A stretch of 64,000 nt of DNA, taken from contig JARZZO010000003.1 of NCBI GenBank assembly GCA_030544215.1, positions 17,927,879 to 17,991,878 on the forward strand, written 5' to 3'. The notes under the pieces are model-generated. The model saw only the letters and a list, made by a program, of their open reading frames with translations. It did no database searches and had not been told where the DNA came from. A program made the translations under genes and the position numbers. Of the stretch, positions 49,700 to 60,712 are shown in pieces. Every line of letters starts with the position of its first letter. Positions within the stretch are counted from its first letter, which is position 1. This DNA comes from Zantedeschia hybrid cultivar (Eukaryota; Streptophyta; Magnoliopsida; Alismatales; Araceae).

Positions 49700-50400
49700 G
49701 ATAAGGTCATGACTCAGCTAACCCCAGTTCAGCGGGTAATTGATCTCCCCAAGTTCTCCTAGGTGCACAGGCACCACGTTTTCAAAATAAGGTACAGATT
49801 CTGCATCGTTCAAAACTGAAAAAATATTAACTGAGAACGCTTCTCGTAGCCGGGATTTAAACCCGGGTCGCCTGGATGAAAACCAAGTATGTTAACCGGA
49901 CTGGACGTCAACGGATTGGTGAGTCGAAGGGAGTACACTTATACACTTTCCTTTCCACCCTTTCTATCTCATCTTAGCTGTTGGACTACATGAATTTTGA
50001 TGTATGTAACAATTCTGTGGCATAATAATCTAAGATCTTTTGTATATGTATTTCACGTCTGTTCAAAGTATTGAAACATCTGTATGTAACCACTTGGAAT
50101 ATGTAGTCCCTGGAAGAAGGTAGCTATTACGTTTTAAGCATATAGTTATTGGAAAAGGAAGGCTATTACATTTTAAACATGATATTTCATGATAGAATAT
50201 TAAGTCATTATGTATTCTTGTCTACTCTATATAAGTGGTGCAAAATGTGGGATCAGTTCTAGCATGGGTCAATGTCAAATATTTACTCCAAAATCTACAT
50301 GCAAACATGAGAGAATATTTCCTCTGCTTAGGACTTAATTAATGCCGGTGCCTTTGTACTGAAGTAGTTACGAACACACATGATACTACTGTTTCTGTTA
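49700..50400. repeat. Duplicated block 2 with tRNA-Glu-like sequence
   Basis: Direct copy of block 1 (48111-48940) without its roughly 280-bp insertion. The blocks bracket the Ser/Ala-rich ORF. Confidence 0.75.
49841..49915 (-). pseudogene. tRNA-Glu (TTC)-like pseudogene 2
   Basis: On the minus strand it begins TCCGTTGACGTCCAG and has a TTTTCAT anticodon loop (TTC) and B box GGTTTAAATCC. The 3' side CTACGAGA no longer pairs with TCCGTTG, so the acceptor stem is destroyed. A TTTTTT run follows as in copy 1. Confidence 0.65.
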
Positions 50401-51127
50401 TCTTATTGCTGCCACCTATCCCAGAGCAGGTAAAATTTATGTAAGGGCTATTCGTAATCTTCCCTTTCTTCATTGTATTCTTTCTGGTATTAACAGGAAA
50501 TTTAGTAAACAACTTGGAGCTTTAGTACGACACGGTAAATGCTATTTTTATTGGGCTGATCTTAAGGAGATGAACTGGGCCCTTATTGGATTTGGTTGAT
50601 GGCCCCTTAGGGGTTTAGGAAAACTATTTATTTCTTCAGGAAAGGAAAATTTTTCTTTCCGGACTGAAGACCATTCTGAGAATCAAAAAACATAATTATC
50701 TGTGGTTAGGGGTTATTCAGAAGAGTCAAAGCTCATGTGGGTGGTTAATGTGAAATATAAACCATTCCTTGGAGAGGGAGAGAAGCTTGATTTTTTTCAT
50801 GGCAAGAAAATTTTCGAAGTAGGAAAATTTTTGCGATAATTTTCATAACTAGGGAGTAAAAAGTTCTCTGTTTATTTTTTCAAACTCCTAATCCAAAGGA
50901 AACTAATTTTTCCGGAAAGTAAACTTTTTTACTTTTATTATTAATTTAATTGTATTTTAATAGATATTGAAATATTTGTAAAATCACTTAAATCTCTCAT
51001 TAGCGTTTCCAAACGCTGCCCAAACGTTGTCATCCGAGTTTTCGCTACATGGGCAGTTGTGCTCCATTCCGATGGCGTCGCGCAGAGGTAAGAGCACGAG
51101 AGGGAGGGTTTTCTTGATGGCGGGAGG
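50401..51127. other. Intergenic DNA upstream of the guanylate kinase pseudogene
   Basis: No gene recognised. The final 150 bases become GC-richer and lead into the pseudogene's first exon. Confidence 0.4.
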
Positions 51128-52429
51128 ATGGCAAGGACCCTTCTCCTGCTGACGCCTTGCAGGGCTCTATCCACCTCCTCCTCCCCCATGCTCATGCGCA
51201 AGGTTCTCGCCTCCATCGCCCGTTCCCATCCCCTACCCAGAGCCATCCCCGTCCAGCTCTCCAGGCCCCCCTAGGGCGAACTCTGGGTGCCGTCTCATGG
51301 CGTCCTCCTGCAGAACCGAGGGCTCCCGAAGGGGTCCCTACGTCCCGTTGCGCTCCGCCATGGCGGACAAGGTTGGTGTTCACGTCTTTCGGCTTTTCTT
51401 GTCTTTTTAGCTTCATTCGAGAGCGCATCGGAAGCACTGTGTGATCTCAAGGTCGCCAACTTTCGTGGTCTTTTTGGTGCTTCTCGGGTGAAGGAGGATT
51501 TTTGTTGCATTTAGAGAGCAATTTTATGCCGTTGGACTTCCACTTTCCGATGAGCTGGAGGCTCAATTTCTAATGGAAGGATATTTCAAACATTCTTCCC
51601 AGTTAATATGTGTGTTCATCGTAAGACAACGTGCACAAAAGCAAGCGAATCTTGTTTAAGTTATTGTCGGTGCGTAGGATCGCATCTACATGACTCTAAT
51701 GGATGGCACTTTGACGTTACCATGATTTCTGTTCATATTTAGTTGGATGCCTATCTGGATGGGGATATATCGTCTTTTGAGAAGATGATTAGTGGAACTT
51801 TGGCATAGCTCATTTAGGTGATAAATCAATCAATAATTTAGGGCCACTTGCTTCATTGACTTAGGGTGCCTTTCGTTTTACAAATCTTTCCGATCTTATT
51901 ATGAGTTGTGTCTTAAAAGTCCTTATGCCTTTCCAATCTTGGAAGATGTTCTCAATGTTTACAATTACTTTCTTGATTCAACTTTTATTTTCTGTCCTCC
52001 TTACTTGACATCGTTTACGTCTTTATTTTGACACAACTTTTTCCTTCTTTCGATCAAAAAGGATAATAAAGATAACAACTAAATATTATTTGGCTGAGGG
52101 TGTAGTTGAAAGTAAATGTTTTAGAGCTTCCCTATTTTTAGAATTTAGTATGGAAGTAGCACTTCTTCGCCAGATGTAGAGTTGAAAATACTCTACCTAG
52201 ATTTGAGAGGGTTTTGTAGACAACTAGGGTTCAAACTGGGAAACTTGGAGACAAGGCATTTATAGGGTGAAGGGAAATAGATTCTAGGACTGATGATGCA
52301 ATGTCTCCTTGAGAAGAGATTCCCCATATTGTATGGTACATTTTATGGCTTTAATGGGGATCAGAGAAAGATAGCAACTTTACAGCCAGTTCAGCTAATC
52401 CTCATACTGCAGATCGAAGATTGAGGCAA

Positions 52430-52640
52430 CCCATGACTTCACAGCTTTGGACTCCAAAGGTGAAGATTTTGGTTTGGAGGATTTCACATGGAAGACTTTC
52501 TACAAGTGAGATAGCCTAGCTCAATTTGAGATTAGGATGACCTGCTGCTTGTGTGGGGAGTGGGAGGGGACCTCTGATCATTTATTCGTTGATTGCTCCT
52601 CCTCTCAGGAGCTATGGCTGCAAGTTTCTGGAAGGTGGGC
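52430..52640 (+). mobile_element. LINE fragment (zf-RVT region)
   Basis: Frame pieces LWTPKVKILVWRISHGRLST and CCLCGEWEGTSDHLFVDC match the zinc-binding domain at the end of plant L1-type reverse transcriptases. It lies in intron 1 of the guanylate kinase pseudogene. The extent beyond these motifs is unclear. Confidence 0.75.
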
Positions 52641-53469
52641 TACTACTTTCTTCCCGACATGATGGTAAAGCTGATCTCAGAATGGAATGGTACTGAAAGC
52701 GGATTCTCAAGAGTTGACCAAAAGGTTTGATGGTTCATTTTGCATGCAAACCCATAAGCCTTTATCCTCTCTCTTTTTTTGTTGGGGGGGGGTGGGGGGG
52801 TGGGGTTGGACTTTTGTTGGACTGGGGGGATATCTATTTTCACTTACGAGTGTAGAGTCTTGGTTGGACTCAGTGACTCGTAGTTGTGTCGCATGATATG
52901 CTTCGAGTCAATAATTCCAAATCATATGCCGTTGATCACATACGTCAAAAATAGATCAACTAATCCTAACCAATTTCTATAACAATTTGATTACTTTTGA
53001 AGTGGGGAAAAGTGATCTTGTCAGCCTTCAGAAGGTGTACAGTACTATGGTGTGGAACTGTGGATGAATGCCTTTAGCAACCTCCTTTCAAAATTTGTGT
53101 ATCATTTCCTTGTAAAACTGGCATTGGATAGCTTGGAAAATTAGTTCACTTGCGCTCTGATGTTCAGGAGGAATTTGAATGGTAGGAAAGTAGAAGAATT
53201 CTGTTAACTAATTTCTGGGATTAACCAAACTGATCCAGTGATGATGAGGTGATAGGAAGCTGTGGAAATTGAATACTGAAGGCGAGTTCTCTACCAAGTG
53301 CACTGTGAAGACAGTACTCATGGTTTTAATAATCAGCAGAATAAGATTGGAATTGGCTAATCCAGTTGGATTTTGACACTCCGATCCGAATTCCATAATT
53401 TATGGGCAACATGGAGAGTGAAATAATAGAACGTCCAGAGATACGCTCAGTGAGGACCTATATATATGA

Positions 53470-53830
53470 GTAATGCTATGGTACGGTGAAGGAAGTTGGT
53501 GCGGTTTAACCGCACATCTCTTTTTCACCAAATTATTTTTTGTTGGGCGCCAAAATTCATGGGAGGGGTGGGGATCTGAGGAGAGGAAGAGAGAAAAACT
53601 AAAAAACTACAAATAAAAAATAGATGTCCGATCAAAAGATTGGACGGCAGCTGTTCCGCACGGCGGGACTGTTCCGCGCGGAACAGTTCCGCCGCACGGA
53701 ACAGCTCCGCACGAGAACTGTTCAACAAAGTATTACTTTTTTTTTTTTTTTTTTTTCCGTTCGTCCGATTGAAATCCGATGATTCATATTGAAGTACGGT
53801 AAAACCGCACCAACCATCTCAACCGTATAC
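53470..53830. mobile_element. MITE rich in GCGGAAC/GTTCC hairpins, copy 2
   Basis: Left end GGTGCGGTTTAACCGCAC and right end GGTAAAACCGCACCAACC give an inverted terminal block. The interior has GGCGCCAAAATTC, AAAAACTAAAAAAC, GATCAAAAGATTGGACGG and stacked GTTCCGC/GCGGAAC hairpins. Blocks are inverted relative to 38510-38790. A T20 run lies at about 53738-53757. Confidence 0.65.
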
Positions 53831-53838
53831 TAGCATTT

Positions 53839-53854
53839 GTATATATATATATAT

Positions 53855-53900
<46 letters not shown>
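53839..53900. repeat. (TA)n(GATA)n(GA)n microsatellite
   Basis: Three successive simple repeats without interruption. Confidence 0.95.
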
Positions 53901-54578
53901 TAGTACTGTATGGCCAGCCCACGTGGTGCGGTCTGGCTGTACAGATTAAGTGGAGCCCTCCGATGACATGCAATGGATGTTATAAAAAGGTCAAAAAAAA
54001 TGGGAACATTGCATGGCGCCGGCGGTGCCCCTAAGTTGACATGTCAAATTAATTAATGTTTCTTTTTTATTTTTGTTGATTGGAGGCATTCAAATAGCTG
54101 TTTTGGTGAATGAGTTAGAAAATCATAACATGTGCCATTTTCTCTGATAATGTTTCTTTTTTGTTGTGGTTGATTAGTGGTATACAAATAGCTCTCCTGG
54201 CGAATGAGTTAGAAAATCAGACATATGCCATTTTCTCTGATTATTATACGTGAAGAAACCAGGTCTGCATTTGTTTAGATTTCAAGTTGCTAGTCCTAGC
54301 TAAGGCCAGAGGAATTGATGCCTCAGTAGGAAGGAGACAAAGAAGTGACTTTGTCTTGGAATCATTAATTAACATGTTTTGGGTGTAGGGACATGAAGAA
54401 ATGATTTTGTGTCGATGCAGAAGTGGCATGAACCCAAGAAATTAAGAAGCCATTGATCCTTACACCTATAATTCTGGACAAAAAGGAAAAGGAGCTTTCC
54501 CTTCTACTGCCTCCCCTTCCTTTTTGATGTCCTGACCCACAGTGACGACTCAATCCTGATTTTGCTTCGATATAAAAC
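53901..54578. other. Intergenic/intronic DNA with a short direct repeat
   Basis: A direct repeat of about 75 bp (54056-54135 and 54145-54240) shares AATGTTTCTTTTTT, CAAATAGCT and GAATGAGTTAGAAAATCA. No gene. Confidence 0.5.
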
Positions 54579-55146
54579 CATGGATTAAAAACTCGGATTG
54601 GACCGTCCGATCCAACCACTTAAACCTCTAACCGGACCGGCATCCGGGTCTGGAAGTGATGGAGACCACTTTTGCTGCATGGACCGTCTAAACCTGCAAA
54701 AACTGCTCACCCACCATCAACCCGTGTAACCCACGAAGACTATCTTGACCTGGCCCACTCCCACTGCAAGTCTGCAAGGGAAGTCCATCCGCCACTTCTC
54801 AGATGCCTCAATTGTATCCTGGTTCTCTCCGGTTCCCAAACAGCACACAGCAGAGGCTTCTCCTTCTCCAATGGCTCTGCTTCCCCAGTGCCCAATGCAG
54901 ACTCCTCCAATGAATCGTCTCTCCCTCCTTCTCAACGTAGCACATAAGAGAGAAATTATTACCAACTTATAAATATATTTGGTGTTTGTTTAATTAATTT
55001 AAAGTTTAAAATTATCTATTTATTTTGTCTACATAATATTTATTTTTACATAAAATACACAGAAATCTGGATTAGCGGCTTGACCCAACGGTTGAACCTT
55101 TGACCCATGACCCAGAAGTCTCAACGGTTCAGTTTTTAAAACCATG
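54579..55146. mobile_element. MITE with CATGGATTAAAAAC ends
   Basis: Left terminus CATGGATTAAAAAC and right terminus in reverse CATGGTTTTAAAAAC, followed on both sides by CGGTYC/GACCCA-type words. No clean target duplication. It lies in intron 1 of the guanylate kinase pseudogene. Confidence 0.6.
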
Positions 55147-56332
55147 TATTATAGCGTTCTTCATCTGTTTCATGTTTCCTGTCTGTATCTCATTTCAGTA
55201 AATAGAAGGCTATAATTTTATTATAAAGCTTCACTATAATTTATTAGCCTTGTAGGCTTCTTTTGCATCAGAAATGTAGTGTGGTATTGTAATAAAAGGC
55301 AGAGGGACAATTGGAAAATGTGAATGATGTTATATATTTCTTCAACATCTGCAACTTCCCAGTTTATATGATTATGTTCACTTCCTTGTTAGGATGAATT
55401 GTTCAGAGGGCTTGAAGCTGCAATAGGTTCATCTTTCAGTTCATAGTCTTTATCACCACCTACAAAACCTCTGATCATTGTCATCAGTGGACCAAGTGGA
55501 GTTTGGCAAAGATGCTGTCATCAAGGTACTAGTGTTGACCAGCTGTTACATGCTTTCGGTTATTATTCCCCAGGTCTCTTGCATTGGCAATGTTTTCTTT
55601 CATTAATGATTTCATTGTTGATTTAGAGAATGGTGTTTGATTTAGTTTGGAGTTTATGCATTTTCATGTCAATCAAGAGAGAATGATTGTCTACATTTCT
55701 AGTTGAAAGGGCTATAGCTCTCTTTTGTTCAGCAGGGCCAGGGTCCACAATTCAGTGACTGATGCAGCAATATGATTTGTTCTAGACAGGGTATCGTAGG
55801 TCAATGGTCAATAATCATTTATTTATTTATTTTGTCAACCCTTTATTTGAGTATATGTGAACTATTGTCTTGTCCTATGGTGACATCTAACATGAAACTG
55901 TAACCTTTTATTCGGGGTCATGTACGCTTCTCTAATATACCATGGCATTTTCAGTGCTTTCAAACTCTGCTTCAGATATTCGCCATTAATTGAAGTAATG
56001 GTGCTTTCTTACTTGTTCCATAGAGGCTACAAGAGGTTCGTGAGGGAATCCATTTTGTTGTTGCTACTTTGTTACGAAGGAGGAGTTTCTTTCTATGGTT
56101 GAAAGGAATGAACTTTTGGAATATGCTCTTGTCCAGAAAAAAGGTAGATGAACTATAGAACGGTTGTGAAAACACAGTTGCGGGATGCACAATAAATCAT
56201 ATAAAAGTTTGTACAATGAGCAACATGAAGTTGTCAATAGAATGAATTCGCTTGCTCTACAAAAATGCCGAACCATAAATTCAAGACTAGTTGACACTTG
56301 AGATCTCCATCTGACGCAGTATCATTAACCCG

Positions 56333-57420
56333 TTACTCATGCCATCTGAGATCTCCAGGTGACACTCGAGACCAATGGAGGTCAATCCAAGCACTAAATG
56401 GCAACCGTCTGATCATCTCATTCGCATCTGTCATCGAACCTTCGAACGAGTAATTCACACAGTTTTCTTCTTGATCAAGTATATTGAAAAAGATCATGTT
56501 TTCCATACTTGCAGTGGGCGCCCTAGTAGAAAGAGACCACGACTCACAGACAAACAGAGTTTGATCACCCAAGCTTGTCAGGGACACCAATTGATTATTA
56601 CGAGTATCTACCTTGAAAGCTTCAACTGACCCTTCGAGTCGCGTTCTGAACACTAGAATAAGCTCTCCATTCAGCTCTGCCAAATATGAACTGTAGGCAG
56701 TATCCTTAACCCACTCTGGCAATTCCAGGACAGTCCAAGTATCATCTTCTACACCGATTCCTCTGAGATGTCCACCTACTGACAAATAGTAGAAACGTTG
56801 AGAATGACAGAGAAGATGTGTTAGAGGCCCCACTAATGGGATGTTGTGAGTCATGACACGCTGCTTCCACTGCTTATCACCTCGTTTACATGACGACAGC
56901 CGGATGGTCTCTATGTTATCCCCACAAAAGACAAGTGCGGTGACCGCACAGGTTGGTGATGCCGGGGAGCCTGAGAACGAATAGCCCCAAGAGACGTCGC
57001 TTGTATTAGGGACCAGTACTAGCGGCGGGAGTTGTATCCTTGCCCTTGTTAAGGGGTTTAGAAAGAACACTGTGACGCCATCTCCTTGGCATTTATATTG
57101 GGACATGAGCAGCCAACCCTCCCTACACGAACATATTACGGCACCTGACAAGTCTGGCATCTGGATGGAGTGCGTCATCTTGAGAAATGGATCAATGAGC
57201 TTGAGACACGATGCTGCTTCGTCGATGCTCGCAAGACACGGTGATCCGTAACGCAACCCATTGTGTGGGAGAATGGAATGGATGGTCGAGTGCCACTTCT
57301 TACAAACACGAGCCATGGTGTAACGGTCGATGAAAGGAAAAGGACGCATGATCAGCTCCATGATATCATGTGGAGGGTCAGACCAACGGTCCTCATAATC
57401 ACATGCAAGCACACACTTAC
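56333..57420 (-). CDS. F-box protein with DUF295/KIB-type propeller domain (main exon)
   Basis: Predicted substrate adaptor of an SCF ubiquitin ligase. The F-box reads RWSDPPHDIMELI...RYTMARVCKKWHSTI near the N-terminus of this exon. The rest, about 290 residues, resembles the plant DUF295 (KIB1-4) beta-propeller: CSCREGWLLMSQY, FFLNPLTRARIQLPPL, TALVFCG, LPEWVKDTAYSSYLAELNGEL and GDQTLFVCESWSLS. The frame is open upstream to 57487, but that stretch is T-rich and ends ATTATTACAG, a good 3' splice site, so the coding exon probably starts at 57420 and an upstream exon supplies the N-terminus. I could not place that exon; 57.5-58.5 kb on this strand is GC-rich and uncertain. The stop is the TGA just before WHE's end region at 56333. 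The opposite strand frames are shadows. Confidence 0.8.
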
Positions 57421-57933
57421 CTGTAATAATATTCAGTTTTAAAACATCAGTTGTAAGGGAAAAAAAATTGATTAATATTGGAAACAAAATTGATTAATAT
57501 TGAGAACAGTTTTTAAATTTACCTCTGTTATAAAACAGTTTTTAAAAGTCAAGTATTCAATCCGAAAAGGAATTCTTAATAATCAGAAGAAACAAACCAA
57601 AAAGAAAAGAAAACCAAAGACAAGCGAACGTATATACTGCCATGGTGCTGCTCTTCATTATTTTGTTGGTTTTCAGCTTCTTTCTTCCTCATCATCCTTG
57701 TGCTCATCGCTGAGTTTGCTCTATGCTGAACTCTCTCTCCCCCTCTTTGTCTCTCCCACCGCCGACCGGCGCTTCGCAACAGCAGCAGTAGAACTGTCAC
57801 CGGCCTGCACCACCGCAGCTGCCGTGGCAGCCCACACCACCGGCACAGTCTGCTGCGCTGCCGTAGCGGCACCACCGCAGCAGCAGCACTACCGCTTGTC
57901 CTCGTACTCCGGTGAGTTCCGCGCCTCCTCCTA

Positions 57934-58530
57934 GCTCTGATACCACAGGAACCCAGCAACCACCCCCCTAAAAAAGGAAAAAAATCCGAGTTTGATCCCT
58001 AATCGGAAACCCTAGTCCAAGCCCTGGACTCCTACTTCGGCTAGGGACGCAAGTCGGATCAGAATACCCGGGATCGGATCCGGATTCTCCGCGATCCTTC
58101 CCTCATCCGGATCTTATATATGTCGTCTCGTACGAAACCTGTGCCGGTGCTCCGGTCGGTTCCTCTCGAAACCGTAGTCTTCGCCCCTCTTCTTTCTGCT
58201 TCTCTCGGAGCGAACCCTGCGGGCTGCGGCAGTAGCAGCGCCGCCACGAGGAAGTCGCCGGAAGCAGCGCCGCCACGAGGACGGTCGACGGAGGCAGCGC
58301 CACCACGAGGACGGTCGCTGGTAGTGGCGCCATCTCCTTCTCTCTCCACCCGCAGCCCCACCACGAGCATCATTGCCGGCAGCAACACCGCCACGGCCCA
58401 CGAGCATCATCGTCGGCAGCAATACCACCACATGGAGGTCCAATCTGCTCTTCCTTATCCTTCTCTCTCCACCTGTTTCCCTCCTCACTTTTTTCTGCTT
58501 GGCCCACGCTCGTGATTGCAACGATCTGAA
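57934..58530 (-). mobile_element. Possible LTR plus primer-binding site
   Basis: TGGTATCAGAGC reads on the minus strand at 57945-57934; this is the sequence complementary to the initiator tRNA-Met 3' end used as primer site by many plant LTR retroelements. Upstream on the same strand a TATATAAG box lies near 58110, and the segment is GC-rich like the LTR at 683-2235, without being a copy of it. The expected CA terminus next to the primer site is absent and no second LTR was found. Alternatively it is chance sequence in an upstream exon of the F-box gene. Confidence 0.3.
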
Positions 58531-60150
58531 CCATCACCCTCCATGAGAAGCATCATGTCCTTGGTTGACTGGTTTTATGGCATGTAGAAGGTCAGATGCT
58601 CGATTTCTCCTTCACGTTTCATTTTTTTTTCCTTCTTACCTCAATCTTGTTCCTTGCTTGGTTTTTTTCTAAGATTAAGTTCTTTTATAAGCAAGATGTT
58701 TTTCTAGGGTCACCTTTTTTTTTCTGAAGAATTTAATACTTTTTATGCATGATTTCACGGACAATATCTATATGTCAATTTCTTCTTCTTTTTTCCCTGT
58801 GTGAATAGATTGCTTCAGCACCAGTCGACCCAATATCCAATATCAGAAGAATTGAGCATTGATAAAATCAAGTTGACGCTTTCGACTTGGGAGGCCATCA
58901 CGTTGCACATCAAGTCTCGAAGCTTACTGTGACAAGGTCCTTTTTCTCTCTTCTCTAGTTACGATGATGTGTGGTATCCCTTCTATTGCGAATGCTCCTA
59001 TAGATGTATTTTTCGTATAACGTTGCCTTGGGTAGATGTGAATTTCAATCTGATTATTATTTGTTTGGCATGGAATCATGAGGTAATGTCCAATGTTGAC
59101 CTTGTTTGACAATACATTTATTCTTCTAGTTATCAGTTCACTTCAAATTTCTGACAGGGGTATCTATCACCAGTATGTTTAGTTATGCCTTGGCTTGCGA
59201 TTATGATGCATTGAAGGCCCCTCTAATTGGTAAGAGTAAGGATGTTGTATATTTGTGGAAGCTTTCCCAAAAAATTAGCATGAAAATTCATGTCCTTTTT
59301 TATGTATCCTCTTCTATCATGACATTAACTAATCTACTTTCCTATTTCTCTTTCTTTTAGTTATTCTGTTAACTATGGTCTAGTGTTGTTTTTTTTCCTT
59401 TTTTCTTGTGTGTGTGTGTATAGTCTAGCACATGCTTACAGCCGCATTGAGTTGCAAGATCAAACGCATTAGGGATGATTTGCAGTCTTCGGTGATAAGT
59501 TTCTGTCATGAAAGATTTGATTTAGCTGCTAATGTTCAATTTTTGACACCTTATATGTTGTTGAGTAATACTTGCCGCACCATCTGCAGTTGCAGCAGCC
59601 ATGCAGCGGGCAGCACCAATGACCTAATACAATTTTTTTAAAGAGAAATGTTCTAACTTGGGGCTCACTTGACTGTGCTTCCAAGCCGTCCATCTTGGAT
59701 CGGATGGCACTAGTCTTGTAAAACTTTCAGGTCATGAATTCATAAGGATTTCATGATTCAAATTGTCCTAAGATGATATGTCCTTGTGTCTCGTTATGTC
59801 ATCCGATTCCTTTGGTATGTTTGCACCATTTTTGTACTGATTATGTTATTCAAGTGATGTTGGAGACGTCCAATCTGGCTAACTATGATCTAGTATTTGC
59901 TAGTCATTGTTAACATTAGTTAAAATAATTAAGAACTACATTTGCTTAAAATAATTAAGAACTACATTATGTCATCTGGTTCTTGCTTGGGCGAGGAACT
60001 TCTGTCCCTTGGGTTCCTTGTCGTCATAAGGCTGTCATGATCATCTATCGAGGAGGAGGACTGATAATTTCCCCTTGCTTGCAGGCGTAGGCAAGTGCTC
60101 TTCATGGTCTGTTTCTCTTTAATTTGTTGCTAGCTAGCTGCAAGGTGAGA
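58531..60150. other. Intergenic DNA before repeat copy B
   Basis: No recognisable gene. GAGTAATACTTGCCGCA at about 59564 followed by GCAGCGGGCAGCACC resembles the start of the element at 2346. A 24-bp near-duplication (AAAATAATTAAGAACTACATT) occurs near 59923 and 59947. Confidence 0.4.
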
Positions 60151-60680
60151 GTGTGTGGAGAGAGAGAGAGAGAATGTCCATGTCTAACTGTCTATGTGTA
60201 CATAGTCGCACGTGTGCTCACACACCCACACACATATATATATAGAGAGAGGAGTGTGTGAGATAGAGGGCTTCGGCCCCTATGTGTGTCCTGTGCACTG
60301 TGTACGCAGTCGCACAGAGAGAGGAAGAGGGAGGGAGAGAGAGATTGAAACCAAGGGCTTCGACCCCCGTGTGTGTCATGTGCACTGTGTACGTAGTCAC
60401 AGAGAGAGACAGAGAGAGAGAGAGAGAAGAGTGGTCTTACATAGAGGGTTTTGGCCCTATTTGTGTGTGCAATGTGTATGTAGAGAGAGAGAGACTGGAG
60501 TGTGTGTGAGAGTGAGATAAGATGGGGCTTTGACCCTTATCTTTGTGAGAGAGAAGGTAGAGCTCAAGGACTCGGGTCTAAGAGAGAGAGAGAGAGCACT
60601 AAGAGCCTAAGAGAGAGGGAGGGAGGGGGCTTGGCCGGTCGAACCCTAGAGAGACAGAGAGAGAACGGGGGAGGGGCCTA

Positions 60681-60712
<32 letters not shown>

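Larger units (their letters stand above)
51128..56136 (+). pseudogene. Guanylate kinase (organellar type) pseudogene
   Basis: Guanylate kinase phosphorylates GMP to GDP; plastid/mitochondrial isoforms carry a transit peptide. Exon 1 (51128-51371) encodes a transit-like MARTLLLLTPCRALSTSS and, after a frame change at a C run with an in-frame TAG (51271-51273), ends AMADK|GT. Exon 2 (55393-55525) continues DELFRGLEAAIGSSFS, has TAG at 55444-55446, then PLIIVISGPSGV with one extra T inside the P-loop. Exon 3 (56024-56136) encodes RLQEVREGIHFVV joined by an in-exon deletion of about 17 codons to FVTKEEFLSMVERNELLEYAL, where similarity ends. Splice sites are still intact. The remaining 3' exons are absent; an F-box gene on the opposite strand follows. 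The breaks rule out a working enzyme. Exon 1 assignment rests on position, phase and the ADK|DELF join and is less certain. Confidence 0.8.

Noticed and set aside
48516..49915. Functional tRNA-Glu genes
   Set aside because: Acceptor stems are defective in both (one missing base in copy 1, unpaired in copy 2), although B boxes and Pol III terminators remain.
57576..58521. Arg/Ala-rich ORFs on both strands upstream of the F-box exon
   Set aside because: Low-complexity GC-rich sequence open in several frames; none shows a family motif or a clear join to the F-box exon.
60212..60520. 102-aa ORF identical to one at 27823
   Set aside because: Conserved only because the DNA block was duplicated; it encodes GA-repeat peptide.
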